In this document: positions 1 to 8,588 of the stretch, in pieces
Numbering within the stretch: position 1 is the first letter of the stretch
How the letters are laid out: each line of letters begins with the position of its first letter
Source of the DNA: Acidobacteriota bacterium
GTDB lineage: Bacteria; Acidobacteriota; Blastocatellia; Pyrinomonadales; Pyrinomonadaceae
NCBI GenBank assembly: GCA_020199775.1
Contig: JAIVJZ010000004.1
Location: 124,001 to 188,000, forward strand
Direction: 5' to 3'
DNA: 64,000 bases
Translations under genes and position numbers: made by a program
The notes under the pieces: generated by a model
Told to the model about the DNA's origin: nothing
The model's database searches: none
Seen by the model: only the letters and a program-made list of their open reading frames with translations

Positions 1-1625
1 GACTCGTCGCGGGCGAGCGCGCCGAGCGTGATGACGCGCGCGAGTTGCAGCATGTTCCAGAGTTGGCGCGCGTGCGGGAGAGCCATCGTCGCCCACATGT
101 TCGAGTCGCTGATCGAGATGCGCTTGTAGCGTTCGATCAACTCAAGCAACTTGTTGTCGGTCGCCTTGAGGCGGTCGTTGTAGCGCACGACCGTCACGTT
201 GTCCGTCATCCACTTGCCCATCTCGTCGTGGATGACGTACTGGTTGTCGCCGCCCGACTGCTTGAGCAGGTCGTCGTTGAACCCCTGTTGCAGCTTCAAC
301 TCGTCGTCGTAAATCTTCGACGTGTCCGCGCCGTTGCGCTCCACGTTCGCGGCGTATTCGAGCGCGGCGGGCGCGGCGATGAAGCCGCCGTAGACGCAAC
401 TGACGAGCGAGTTCGCGCCGAGACGGTTCGCGCCGTGGATCGAATAGTCGCACTCGCCCGCCGCGAGCAGACCCGGAATGTTGGTGCGCTGATTCGCGTC
501 AACCCATAGGCCGCCCATCGAATAATGGACGCCGGGGAAAATTCGCATCGGCACGTGGCGCGGGTCGTCGCCGACGAACATCTCGTAGATTTCGAGGATC
601 GCGCCGAGCTTGCGGTCGAGCGTCGCGGCGTCGATGTGCGTCAGGTCGAGGTAGACCTGATTGTCGCCGCCGACGCCCATGCCGTCGAGACAGATTTGAA
701 AGATTTCGCGCGTCGCGATGTCGCGCGGGACGAGATTGCCGTAGGCCGGATACTTCTCTTCGAGAAAGTAGATGCGCTCTTTTTCGGGAATCGAAGCGGG
801 CGCGCGCTTGTCGCCCTGCTGGCGCGGAACCCACACGCGCCCGCCCTCGCCGCGCGCCGACTCGGACATCAGGCGCAACTTGTCTTCGCCCGGTATCGAG
901 GTTGGGTGAACCTGAATAAACTCGCCGTTGGCGTAACGCGCGCCCTGTTGATAACAGGCCGACACCGCGCTGCCCGTGCAGACCATCGAGTTGGTCGATT
1001 TGCCGAAGATCAGACCGGGGCCGCCCGTCGCCATGATCACCGCGTCGGCGGGGAAGGCCTTGAGTTCGAGCGTGTGCCGGTTCATGGCGATGAGGCCGCG
1101 GCAGACCTGATGATCGTCGAGGACGAGCGACAACATCTCCCAGCCTTCGTACTTCTTGACCTTGCCGCCCACCTCGTAGCGGCGCACCTGCTCGTCGAGC
1201 GCGTACAGGAGTTGTTGCCCGGTTGACGCGCCCGCAAACGCGGTGCGGTGGTGCTTCGTGCCGCCGAAGCGGCGGAAGTCGAGCAAGCCTTCTTTGGTGC
1301 GCGAGAAGGGGACGCCCATGCGGTCGAAGAGGTAGATGATCGCCGGAGCCATCTCGCACATGGCTTTGGCGGGCGGCTGGTTGGCGAGGAAGTCGCCGCC
1401 GTAGACCGTATCGTCGAAGTGCTCCCACGTCGAGTCGCCTTCGCCCTTGGTGTTGACCGCGCCGTTGATGCCGCCCTGCGCGCAGACCGAATGGGAACGC
1501 TTGACGGGCACGACCGAGAAGAGATCAACTTCGTGCCCCGCCTCGGCGATCTTCATCGCCGCCGCGAGTCCGGCGAGGCCGCCGCCGACAATCGCAATCT
1601 TGGTGCCTTTAGAAGTCGCCGCCAT
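1..1625 (-). CDS. sdhA: Succinate dehydrogenase/fumarate reductase flavoprotein subunit (3' end outside window)
   Basis: Open frame running off the left edge; 541 codons are present and the C-terminus is missing. The protein starts MAATSKGTKI and has an FAD-binding GGGLAG loop at residues 14-19. The RSHSVCAQGG motif (44-51) contains the histidine (about residue 45) that carries covalent FAD in this family. A substrate/FAD region with HGANRLGANSL follows. It oxidises succinate to fumarate at the membrane and passes electrons to quinone through SdhB and SdhC. Its ATG overlaps the sdhC stop codon (TAATG), so the two are translationally coupled. sdhB should follow beyond the window edge, giving the Bacillus-type order sdhC-sdhA-sdhB. 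Function is secure; only the length is unknown. Confidence 0.96.
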   Translation of the reverse strand, partial: MAATSKGTKIAIVGGGLAGLAAAMKIAEAGHEVDLFSVVPVKRSHSVCAQGGINGAVNTKGEGDSTWEHFDDTVYGGDFLANQPPAKAMCEMAPAIIYLFDRMGVPFSRTKEGLLDFRRFGGTKHHRTAFAGASTGQQLLYALDEQVRRYEVGGKVKKYEGWEMLSLVLDDHQVCRGLIAMNRHTLELKAFPADAVIMATGGPGLIFGKSTNSMVCTGSAVSACYQQGARYANGEFIQVHPTSIPGEDKLRLMSESARGEGGRVWVPRQQGDKRAPASIPEKERIYFLEEKYPAYGNLVPRDIATREIFQICLDGMGVGGDNQVYLDLTHIDAATLDRKLGAILEIYEMFVGDDPRHVPMRIFPGVHYSMGGLWVDANQRTNIPGLLAAGECDYSIHGANRLGANSLVSCVYGGFIAAPAALEYAANVERNGADTSKIYDDELKLQQGFNDDLLKQSGGDNQYVIHDEMGKWMTDNVTVVRYNDRLKATDNKLLELIERYKRISISDSNMWATMALPHARQLWNMLQLARVITLGALARDE

Positions 1626-2308
1626 TAGTAAAGTAGTCCTCCGAGAAGTCCGCCGGGGCGTAAGAAAGCAAAGGTCACGTTAATCCACAGGACGTAGAGC
1701 AGCACGCCGAAGCCGATGCAGGCGTAGCCCGTCACGCGTTGCGCGCGCTCGCCGATGACGATGCCCCAGTCAACCAGAAAGAGCCAGATGCCGTTGGCGA
1801 AGTGCCAGACGGTCGAAGCGATGCCGATGATGTAGATGATCAGGATCGGCAGCATTTGAAATTCGCGCGAGACGATTTCGTAAGCCTCGTTGGGGTAGTG
1901 CGCGACGGCGCGCTCGTTGAGGCCGGGGATCAGGCCGAAGCGGAAGTTGAGCAGGTGGAAGAGAATGAAGAAGAAGAGAATGATCCCCGTGATGCGCTGG
2001 ATCGTGTAGAACCAGTTGCGCGGGTAGGGGTAGCTCAGGTTGTTCGGGCGCGTCTCCCACGTGATGAACAGCCCGTAGACGGCGTGATACAGCAGCGGGA
2101 TGAAGATGAACGTGATCTCGATGAAGAGGACGTAAGGGATCGCCTGCAAATCCGCGACGGCCTGGTTGAAGTCCGCGACGCCGCGTTCCGGGTGCGCCGC
2201 CTTCGAGTTGGTGTAGAGGTGTTCCAGCAGGAACGCGCCGAGCGGGACGATGCCCGACAACTGGTGCAGCTTACGCAGCACAAAAGTTCTACTCAGACGA
2301 ACAGCCAT
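1625..2308 (-). CDS. sdhC: Succinate dehydrogenase cytochrome b558 subunit
   Basis: 227 residues with five hydrophobic segments (about 18-32, 56-84, 103-122, 151-182 and 195-216). This is the single-anchor, di-haem type B cytochrome b of SdhCAB complexes. Histidines at 30, 75, 118 and 169 sit in the helices where the four axial haem ligands of the Bacillus subtilis protein lie; His15 is extra. It anchors SdhA and SdhB and hands electrons to (mena)quinone. It is the first gene of the operon, and a good promoter lies about 115 bases upstream of its ATG. No SdhD is expected in this class. Confidence 0.93.
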   Translation of the reverse strand: MAVRLSRTFVLRKLHQLSGIVPLGAFLLEHLYTNSKAAHPERGVADFNQAVADLQAIPYVLFIEITFIFIPLLYHAVYGLFITWETRPNNLSYPYPRNWFYTIQRITGIILFFFILFHLLNFRFGLIPGLNERAVAHYPNEAYEIVSREFQMLPILIIYIIGIASTVWHFANGIWLFLVDWGIVIGERAQRVTGYACIGFGVLLYVLWINVTFAFLRPGGLLGGLLY

Positions 2309-2426
2309 AACTTAGGAATGACCCCTTTCGCCGCCCGTTGACACGCTAATCGTGTGTCGCCCTTCGGAGGCGGAGCAGGAGCGCATGAATCGCGCCGGAC
2401 GCTCAAGATTATTTGGAACGGACATG

Positions 2427-2454
2427 ATTATAAAGGGCGCGGCCAGAAATGCAA
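2427..2454 (-). promoter_or_regulatory. Sigma-70-like promoter for sdhCA
   Basis: On the minus strand a TTGCAT -35 box (2449-2454) and a perfect TATAAT -10 box (2427-2432) are 16 bases apart. They point at sdhC, leaving a leader of about 110 bases. A small hairpin (GACACG/CGTGTC, near 2340-2358) lies within that leader. Found by eye; no start-site data. Confidence 0.6.
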
Positions 2455-2473
2455 TCGCCGCCTCTTAAAAACA

Positions 2474-3079
2474 CTAAAAAGTCAGACACTTATTATGCGC
2501 CAGCACGAAGACCAGCAATCCCAGAACCGCCAGGGGCAAGAGCGCCATCGCCCACGTCCCGGCGAAAACGCCCGCGCTCACGAGCGACCAAAAGATAAAA
2601 GCCTTTTGGTCGGCAGGTGCGGGCGGCGCGGGCGTTTTGTCCAAACCCAACTCGCGGCGCACGTCGCCGACCTTGCGCGCCAGCAGTTCCTCGGAAAAAG
2701 TCGCGCGATACAAGTTGCGGCTCTGCCGCCCGCGCATGAAGGCGCGATAGACGCCGCGCGGGTTGAGCAGGAGGCCGATGGCGAAGGCCAGCAGGTTGAG
2801 CAGCCACCCCTGATAATGCGCGGCGCAGCCCGTCGCCACTTCCCACGCCCCGATCTCGGCCTCGCCCCGCCACGTCGTCGGGTATTCCGTCAGGACGTGG
2901 TGCAGGTCGTGGAACCTGACCGCTTTGACGCGCGCCACCGTGTTCGGAAACCAGATCGGGATGGGGCCGGCGCGCATCTTCACCCACCCCTCTTCGTAGC
3001 CGCCGCCCGCGAAATTGTTAAGGTCGAAATAACGCTCGCGGGCGGCGCGGAGGGTCGATTCGGGATGGTAGAGACTCAT
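2474..3079 (-). CDS. COQ4-like protein with C-terminal membrane segments
   Basis: About 201 residues if started at MSLYHPES (3079). An upstream ATG at 3124 would add 15 unconvincing residues. Residues 57-73 carry HDLHH, eleven residues, then Glu. This matches the HDxxH-x11-E metal-binding signature of the COQ4 family, which acts in ubiquinone head-group processing. After the motif come a hydrophobic stretch (AAHYQGWLLNLLAFAIGLLL) and a second hydrophobic C-terminal region. It lies next to sdhCA, a quinone-linked complex, and diverges from a LysR gene. The family link rests on the motif and surrounding helix pattern only. A quinone-related role is inference. Confidence 0.6.
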   Translation of the reverse strand: MSLYHPESTLRAARERYFDLNNFAGGGYEEGWVKMRAGPIPIWFPNTVARVKAVRFHDLHHVLTEYPTTWRGEAEIGAWEVATGCAAHYQGWLLNLLAFAIGLLLNPRGVYRAFMRGRQSRNLYRATFSEELLARKVGDVRRELGLDKTPAPPAPADQKAFIFWSLVSAGVFAGTWAMALLPLAVLGLLVFVLAHNKCLTF

Positions 3080-3173
3080 GCGGCACGTCCTCCCGGTTGA
3101 AGCGAACGGGGCTGAAATCGCCATTCTCGCGACGAGTTTAACTCGCTTCGGATATTAGGTAAAATGAAAAAAG

Positions 3174-3203
3174 TTGCGCCGATAGTTGAGACATTCTTAT
3201 AAT
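3174..3203 (+). promoter_or_regulatory. Promoter of the LysR gene, apparently leaderless
   Basis: TTGCGC (3174-3179) and a perfect TATAAT (3198-3203) are 18 bases apart. A start site about seven bases past the -10 box would fall at or just before the ATG at 3211. No Shine-Dalgarno sequence is visible before that ATG, so the mRNA may be leaderless. The gap also separates this gene from the divergent COQ4-like gene, a usual place for LysR binding. Confidence 0.55.
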
Positions 3204-3210
3204 ACGAATC

Positions 3211-4104
3211 ATGCAATTGGAAACTCTGAAAATCTTTTGCGATCTGGTGGAGACGAAAAGTTTGTCGCGGGCGGCCGAGCGGAATTTCGTCACGCAGTCG
3301 GCCGTGAGCCAGCAGGTGAGGGGGCTGGAAGAGAAGTTCAAGCGACGGCTGCTCGAACGCATGCGCGGCGGCCGCGAGGTGGGGCTGACGGAGGAAGGCG
3401 AGGTCTTCTATCAGGAGAGCCGCCAGATCGTCAACGCCTACGCGCAACTCGAAGAACGCATGCGGACGCTGACCGGCACGGTGAGCGGCACGGTACACGT
3501 CGCGACCGTCTACAGCATCGGGCTGCACGAACTGCCCGCCGTCATCCGACGCTTTATGGCCGAGCACCCGGAAGCGAAGATCGATCTCGAATACAGCCGC
3601 ACGACGCGCATCGTCCGCGACGTGCTCGCCGGGACGGTCGAACTCGGCGTGGTCGCCTACCCGGAGAAGAAGCGCGGCCTCTCGGTCGTGCCCTTGGGCG
3701 GCGACCGGCTCGTCCTCATCTGCCCGCCGGGACACCCGCTCGCCAAACACAAAAAAGTCCGCGCCCGCGACCTCAACCAACAGGACTTCGTGCTGTTCGA
3801 GCGCGACATCCCGACGCGGCGTGCGATTGACAAGATTCTACGCGCGCAGGGCGTGACGGTGCGGCGCGTGGCGGAGTTCGACAACATCGAGACGATCAAG
3901 CGCGCGGTGGAGGTCGGCATCGGGGCGGCCATCGTGCCGAGTCCGAGCGTGATTGACGAGGCGCGGGTCGGGAGTCTGGCGGTCGTCGCGCTGGCCGAAG
4001 CCGAGTGGACGCGTGCGGTCGGCGTCATCTACCGCAGCGACCGCACGCTCGGCACGGCGGCGAAAAAATTCATCCAATTGCTCAAGGAAAAAAGTGAGAG
4101 GTAG
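3211..4104 (+). CDS. LysR-family transcriptional regulator (CysB/CbbR-like)
   Basis: 297 residues, the normal family length. A winged helix-turn-helix occupies residues 1-60 (core about 17-50, SLSRAAERNFVTQSAVSQQV), followed by a linker helix. The effector-binding domain (about 90-290) has the typical GTVHVATVYSIG entry and VGIGAAIVPSP near the end. It should bind a small metabolite and regulate its own and neighbouring genes. Candidates are the divergent COQ4-like gene and the downstream amidase, whose GTG start overlaps this gene's end. The ligand cannot be read from sequence. Confidence 0.92.
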   Translation: MQLETLKIFCDLVETKSLSRAAERNFVTQSAVSQQVRGLEEKFKRRLLERMRGGREVGLTEEGEVFYQESRQIVNAYAQLEERMRTLTGTVSGTVHVATVYSIGLHELPAVIRRFMAEHPEAKIDLEYSRTTRIVRDVLAGTVELGVVAYPEKKRGLSVVPLGGDRLVLICPPGHPLAKHKKVRARDLNQQDFVLFERDIPTRRAIDKILRAQGVTVRRVAEFDNIETIKRAVEVGIGAAIVPSPSVIDEARVGSLAVVALAEAEWTRAVGVIYRSDRTLGTAAKKFIQLLKEKSER

Positions 4105-5563
4105 CAGCGAGGACGAAATCACTTCGATGTCGGCCGCGAAACTGTGCGAACTCGTGCGCCGGCGCGCGCTCTCGCCCGTCGAGATCATGGAGGCGCACCT
4201 CGGTCGCGCCGGGGCGTTGAACCCCGCCCTGAATGCGATTGTGACTTTCGCGCCGGACGCGTTGGAGCAGGCGCGCGCGGCGGAACGTGCGGCGATGGGC
4301 GTCGATAATTTGCCGCCGCTTCACGGCCTGCCCGTGACGATCAAAGACACCATCGCCACCGCCGACCTGCGGACGACGAGCGGCTCGCGCGTGCGCGCCC
4401 ATTACGTGCCGACGGCGGACGCCCCCGCGGTTGCGCGCCTGCGCGCGGCGGGCGCAATCGTGTTCGGCAAAACAAACTCCTCCGAGTTGGCTATCGAATA
4501 CAACGCCGACAATCCGGTCTTCGGGCGTACCAATAACCCGCACGACCTTCAGCTTTCGCCCGGCGGTTCGAGCGGCGGCTGCGCGGCGGCGGTGAGCGCG
4601 TGTTTGTCGCCCGCGAGTCTGGGGAGTGATCTCGTCGGATCGATTCGCATCCCGGCGCACTTCTGCGGCGTCTCGGGTCTGTTCCCGACGCCGGGGCGCG
4701 TCCCTTCGGGCGGCCACTTCCCGCCGACCGATGGCGCGCTCGCCGCCGGCGCGAGCCTCGGCCCGCTGGCGCGCTCGGTTGACGATCTCGCGCTCATCTT
4801 CGACGCGCTCACACGCGAAGACCACACACACGCTCGCGCTCTCACCGACCCTTTCGCCGACGAAGTCGAACGGCCCGTATCTGAAACTCAACTGCGGGGG
4901 CTTCGCGTCGCCTGCTACGCGGACGACGGGGCGGTGCGGGTCACGGAAGAGACGGCGAGCGCGGTCGCGGCGGCCGCACGCGCGCTCGCGGCGGCGGGGA
5001 TGGAGACATCCGGTGCGCTCCCGCCGGAGATTAATGGTGCGAGCGATTTGTGGCTCGCGCTCTTTCCGCCCGCCGTTGCGGAGATCGTGCGTGCGGAGTT
5101 TGCGGGGCGTGAAGAGTTGGCGGGCGCGGCCGCGGGCGCGATACTGCGGCGCGGAGCGAGCGAGCGCGACGCCGCGCGCGAAAACAACCTCGACGCGTGG
5201 GTTGAGCGCGACCGCCTGCGCGCGTCTCTGCTCGAACGCCTGCGCGAGACGCCGCTGCTGCTCGCGCCGGTCGGGGCGGTCGCGGCCTTCGCGCACGGTG
5301 CGCGCCGGGTTGAAGTCGGCGGCGAACAGGTCAGCACGTTCCGCGCCTTCGGCTATGCGCAGGCGTGCAACGTGTTCGGCCTGCCCGCCGCGTGCGTCCC
5401 GGCCGGTCGCACGCGCGCGGGGCTACCCGTCGGCGTGCAGATCATCGGGCGACCCCGTGAGGAGCGACTCGTGCTGGCCGCCGCGCGCGTGATCGAAGAT
5501 GCGCTCGGCGGGTGGCAACCGCCGCCCGCGGCTCTTCCATCCGGCGGCGACAATCCGCTATAG
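4094..5563 (+). CDS. Amidase signature family amidohydrolase
   Basis: 489 residues from a GTG at 4094, preceded by AAGGAA at good spacing; the next in-frame ATG is 4127. The GTG start gives the usual N-terminal EITSMSAAKL helix. The Ser-cisSer-Lys triad of the amidase signature family is intact: Lys84 (VTIKDT), Ser159 (GGSSGG) and nucleophile Ser183 (GSIRIP). Members hydrolyse amides such as indoleacetamide, allophanate or, as GatA, glutaminyl-tRNA. No gatB or gatC is adjacent, so a stand-alone catabolic amidase is more likely. It overlaps the LysR gene by 11 bases, which suggests coexpression. Confidence 0.9.
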   Translation: MRGSSEDEITSMSAAKLCELVRRRALSPVEIMEAHLGRAGALNPALNAIVTFAPDALEQARAAERAAMGVDNLPPLHGLPVTIKDTIATADLRTTSGSRVRAHYVPTADAPAVARLRAAGAIVFGKTNSSELAIEYNADNPVFGRTNNPHDLQLSPGGSSGGCAAAVSACLSPASLGSDLVGSIRIPAHFCGVSGLFPTPGRVPSGGHFPPTDGALAAGASLGPLARSVDDLALIFDALTREDHTHARALTDPFADEVERPVSETQLRGLRVACYADDGAVRVTEETASAVAAAARALAAAGMETSGALPPEINGASDLWLALFPPAVAEIVRAEFAGREELAGAAAGAILRRGASERDAARENNLDAWVERDRLRASLLERLRETPLLLAPVGAVAAFAHGARRVEVGGEQVSTFRAFGYAQACNVFGLPAACVPAGRTRAGLPVGVQIIGRPREERLVLAAARVIEDALGGWQPPPAALPSGGDNPL

Positions 5564-5564
5564 T
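5535..5564 (+). promoter_or_regulatory. Possible promoter for the SPFH gene
   Basis: TTCCAT (5535-5540), an 18-base spacer and TATAGT (5559-5564) lie at the end of the amidase gene, about 70 bases before the SPFH start codon. The -35 box is weak. Confidence 0.35.
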
Positions 5565-5636
5565 CTGCGCGCACAATTTCTACCGGCGATTCGCCGCGTC
5601 ATCATCAGCATCGAGCTCAACTTCGGAGGCACACAC

Positions 5637-6650
5637 ATGGAACTCCTTTTCTTGACCTTCCTGATCTTCATCGGCATCTTCCTGCTGGTCGTCGCCGCCA
5701 AGACGATCAAGATCGTCCCGCAGGCGACCGTGCTGCTCATCGAACGGCTCGGCAGTTTCAACCGTCTCGCCGGTAACGGTCTCAACATCATCATCCCTTT
5801 CCTCGACAAGCCGCGCGCCGTCTACTGGACGAACGTGCGCCCCGGCCTCACCTCGATTGACCTGCGCGAGCAATACATAGACTTGCCGCCGCAGCCCGTC
5901 ATCACGCGCGACAACGTGACCATCCACGTCGATTCGGTCGTCTACTGGCAGGTGATGGACCCGATCAAGGCCGTCTACGAAGTGACCGATCTCGTCGGCG
6001 GACTCGTGCAGTTGACCATTACGGGCATGCGCTCGGTGATGGGCGAGATGGATTTGGATCACACGCTCTCTTCGCGCGACCAGATCAACGCCAAGCTGCG
6101 CCTGATTCTCGACGAGGCGACGGACAAGTGGGGCGTCAAGGTCACGCGCGTTGACGTGAAGAACATCAACCCGCCCGAGGACGTGCGCCTGACGATGGAG
6201 AAGCAGATGACGGCGGAACGCAACCGCCGCGCGCTCGTGCTGCAAGCCGAGGGCGACAAGCAGGCCGCCATCACGCGCGCCGAGGGCGAGAAGCAGGCTT
6301 CGGTGACGCGCTCCGAGGGCGAGAAGCAGTCGGCGATCCTGTCGGCCGAAGGCGCGGCGCAGGCGCGTCTGCGCGCCGCCGAGGCGGAAGCCCAGGCCAT
6401 CCAGCGCATCGGCGAAGCGATGTCGCAGCAGGCCGAGTCGGCGCAGTACCTCATCACGCAACGCTACATCGAGAGTTTCAAAGAGATGGCGCGCGGCAAC
6501 AACACGAAGGTCATCTTCATGCCGATGGAGACTTCGGCCATGCTCTCAAGCGTCGGCGCGATCAAGGAGATGTTCGCCGAGACGGGCGAGCGCAGCCAGC
6601 GCAAAAGCGAGGTGACCAACCCGCCCCCGCCGCGCCAACTGCCGACCTGA
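5637..6650 (+). CDS. SPFH/band-7 membrane protein (QmcA/stomatin-like)
   Basis: 337 residues from the ATG at 5637, which follows GGAGG (5625-5629). One N-terminal transmembrane helix (about 2-22) precedes an SPFH domain (about 24-190) with the family hallmarks VLLIERLGSFNR and PPQPVITRDNV. A long charged coiled coil follows, built from repeats of the AEGEKQA type (about 195-265), then a C-terminal segment with VIFMPME. These proteins form large oligomeric rings in the membrane and often work with FtsH-type proteases or mark membrane microdomains. No NfeD partner is adjacent. It is followed by a strong terminator. Confidence 0.92.
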   Translation: MELLFLTFLIFIGIFLLVVAAKTIKIVPQATVLLIERLGSFNRLAGNGLNIIIPFLDKPRAVYWTNVRPGLTSIDLREQYIDLPPQPVITRDNVTIHVDSVVYWQVMDPIKAVYEVTDLVGGLVQLTITGMRSVMGEMDLDHTLSSRDQINAKLRLILDEATDKWGVKVTRVDVKNINPPEDVRLTMEKQMTAERNRRALVLQAEGDKQAAITRAEGEKQASVTRSEGEKQSAILSAEGAAQARLRAAEAEAQAIQRIGEAMSQQAESAQYLITQRYIESFKEMARGNNTKVIFMPMETSAMLSSVGAIKEMFAETGERSQRKSEVTNPPPPRQLPT

Positions 6651-6679
6651 CCCGGCAGGCTTAATTTGTAGAAACGTGA

Positions 6680-6750
6680 GGCGGGCGATGAGCCGTCGAA
6701 TTTCAAGGTCAAGATATGAAATTCGACGGTTTGACGCCCGCCTTTCTTTC
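6680..6750. terminator. Two-part bidirectional terminator between convergent genes
   Basis: GGCGGGCG (6680-6687) pairs with CGCCCGCC (6735-6742). Inside it, CCGTCGAATTTCA (6693-6705) pairs with TGAAATTCGACGG (6717-6729), and TTTCTTTC follows. It sits between the SPFH gene and the convergent thpR, so it can serve both strands. Confidence 0.75.
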
Positions 6751-6776
6751 CCTGTCTCAAATTTGAAGTGTGATGA

Positions 6777-7388
6777 TTAACCGCCCGCCGCCGCTTTCAA
6801 CTCGTGTCGTGACAGGGGCGTGTAGCGCGAACCTCCCGCGCCGATTCGGCTCTGCATGACGACGAACTCGCCCACGTCGAACGTGGCGGGCGCAATATCC
6901 GTCTCGCGGTGAAGATTGGCGAGATGGCGCGCGGCGGCGTTCGGCGTGCGGATACGCGCGATGGTGATGTGCGGGCGAAAGGCGCGCGTCTCGCGTGGAA
7001 AATTTTCGCGCTCGCATTCGGCTTCGAGTCGCCTTTGAAGTTCGGCGAGACGACCCGTGTCGTCGTGCAGGCCGAGCCAGAGCACGCGCGCGTTGCCGCG
7101 CGAGGGAAACGCCCCGGCCTCGCGTAAACTCAGTTCAAACTTGCCGCCGCCGCCGACGGCCGCGCGATTCGCCGCGCGCGTCAAAGCCTCCAACCGCTCC
7201 GCTTCGATCTCACCCAAAAATTTCAACGTGAGGTGCAACTTCTCCGGCCGCTCCCAACTGATTTTGAGCGGCGGTTGGGACGCCTCGCGCAGGCGCGCGA
7301 CGTGCGCGGCGACGCGTGCGCGCACATCCTCCGGCAGTTCCACCGCGCAAAAAATCCGCACACGCTGTTTCAGTTGAAGGTCGCTCAA
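6777..7388 (-). CDS. thpR: RNA 2',3'-cyclic phosphodiesterase (2'-5' RNA ligase-like)
   Basis: 203 residues, typical size. It has the two HxTx motifs of the 2H phosphoesterase fold: HLTL at 52-55, within HLTLKFLG, and HITI at 140-143, within RPHITIAR. The enzyme hydrolyses 2',3'-cyclic phosphate ends of RNA and can join 2'-5' ends in vitro. It is a single gene with no clear partner. Identification from the paired motifs and LKFLGE context is firm; the physiological substrate is not established for the family. Confidence 0.92.
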   Translation of the reverse strand: MSDLQLKQRVRIFCAVELPEDVRARVAAHVARLREASQPPLKISWERPEKLHLTLKFLGEIEAERLEALTRAANRAAVGGGGKFELSLREAGAFPSRGNARVLWLGLHDDTGRLAELQRRLEAECERENFPRETRAFRPHITIARIRTPNAAARHLANLHRETDIAPATFDVGEFVVMQSRIGAGGSRYTPLSRHELKAAAGG

Positions 7389-7851
7389 AATTGTGCCTCC
7401 GGGTTGATTGAGGGGGGACGGCCGGGTGTGGGGAGAAGGTGAAATTGGACTGGCGGAGGAGTCGCCCGTCCGGCTTCGTTTAAAAACTCTTTAAGAAAAT
7501 TTTAAGAATCGCGACAAGGACTCAGGCGCCGATTCGCGCCTCACATTGTGCGTCAGGAAGTTATGTAAATCAACGCGCCGGGCATCCGAAAATTCGGATC
7601 GAACGGCACGGCAAACGAATAAAAAAATGTAATGAGCGCGTTACATAGTTTCGTGCAACGCGCGCGCGGAAAAATGAAACTAAGTCCCTCGACTTGTCGT
7701 TTGCCCTGACTTGTCGCGCCGATCCCGGTCATGGGACGGCGTTGACGGTTCTCAGTTTCGAGGGGGCAGATTCATCGTCGAACCGGATGAGGGATGGGTG
7801 GAAAAGCCTTCATCAAACTCATAGCATTTTACACGGAGGAAACTTATTCAC
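7389..7851. other. 463-base intergenic region without a gene
   Basis: No coding frame with plausible composition was found. The first half is unusually AT-rich for this window, with TTTAAGAAAATTTTAAGAA near 7490-7508 and a run of seven A at 7621-7627. A small palindrome is listed separately. It probably holds promoter elements for thpR and for the outer-membrane protein at 7852, but no convincing -35/-10 pair was identified. Confidence 0.5.
7627..7646. promoter_or_regulatory. Operator-like palindrome
   Basis: ATGTAA and TTACAT flank an 8-base centre, giving a dyad of the size bound by a dimeric regulator. It lies about 200 bases before the outer-membrane protein gene and is flanked by A/T-rich DNA. 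The binding protein is unknown. Confidence 0.25.
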
Positions 7852-8448
7852 ATGCGTAAAGCATTATTCATGGCTTTGTTCTTCGTCTTCTGCGCGCCGC
7901 TGGCGTTCGGGCAGGACGATTTCAAGCGCGGCGAATTCGGAGTCATGTTCTCGCACAACCGCGTGGACACCGACGGCGCGTTCGACCCCGACCCGAACGC
8001 CACCGGCCGCGACGGCTTCAACGGCGTGAACATCGATGCCGGTTACAACTTCAGCCGCTACGTGGGCGCGAAAGCCGATTTTTCGTACCACCAGAAATCA
8101 ACCGAGTTCGTGGCGCCGGCAGGTGCCACGCGCGTTGAAGTTGAAGGCAAGTTGACGCAGTTCATGGGCGGCATCAAGATTCAGGACAACTCGACGGAGA
8201 CGAAAGTGCGCCCGTTCGCGCAGGCTCTGATCGGCCTCGGTCACGTCAACGTTGAGTCGAACAGCCTGCTCGGCAACTTCGACCAGAGCGAGACGGGTTT
8301 GGCCGCGGCGATTGGCGGCGGGCTGGACATCCGTGTCCACCGCAACGTCGATTTCCGCGCGATCAAAATCGAATACAACCCCGTCAGAATCGAAGGCGAG
8401 ACGGGCAACAACGTCCGCATCGGCGTCGGTCTCAACTTCCGCTTCTAA
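7852..8448 (+). CDS. Small outer-membrane beta-barrel protein
   Basis: 198 residues. It has a clear signal peptide (MRKALFMALFFVFCAPLAFG, cleavage before QDDF). Alternating amphipathic strands follow, ending in VRIGVGLNFRF. The terminal Phe and the pattern of an 8-strand OmpA/OmpW-like barrel fit insertion by the Bam machinery. GGAGGA (7835-7840) precedes the ATG. No OmpA peptidoglycan-binding domain is present. The role is unknown; such proteins are usually small porins or adhesin-like barrels. A strong terminator follows, so it is probably monocistronic. Confidence 0.8.
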   Translation: MRKALFMALFFVFCAPLAFGQDDFKRGEFGVMFSHNRVDTDGAFDPDPNATGRDGFNGVNIDAGYNFSRYVGAKADFSYHQKSTEFVAPAGATRVEVEGKLTQFMGGIKIQDNSTETKVRPFAQALIGLGHVNVESNSLLGNFDQSETGLAAAIGGGLDIRVHRNVDFRAIKIEYNPVRIEGETGNNVRIGVGLNFRF

Positions 8449-8475
8449 ACGAAGCTTTACACTCAAGCAAATAGA

Positions 8476-8515
8476 ACTGCCCGCGCCTTTCCAGACGCGG
8501 GCAGTTTTATTTTAC
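8476..8515 (+). terminator. Rho-independent terminator after the barrel protein gene
   Basis: ACTGCCCGCG (8476-8485) pairs perfectly with CGCGGGCAGT (8496-8505) around a 10-base loop, followed by TTTATTTTA. Confidence 0.85.
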
Positions 8516-8588
8516 CTTCACGCGATGCGCGCCCGGCCATCCCGGCGCGCATTTCAAACAGCGCCCGCCGCAAATTCGCTTCTCAAAT

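Noticed and set aside
4094..5563. Amidase as GatA of the tRNA-dependent amidotransferase
   Set aside because: No gatB or gatC is adjacent, and the gene is coupled to a LysR regulator, which fits a catabolic amidase better.
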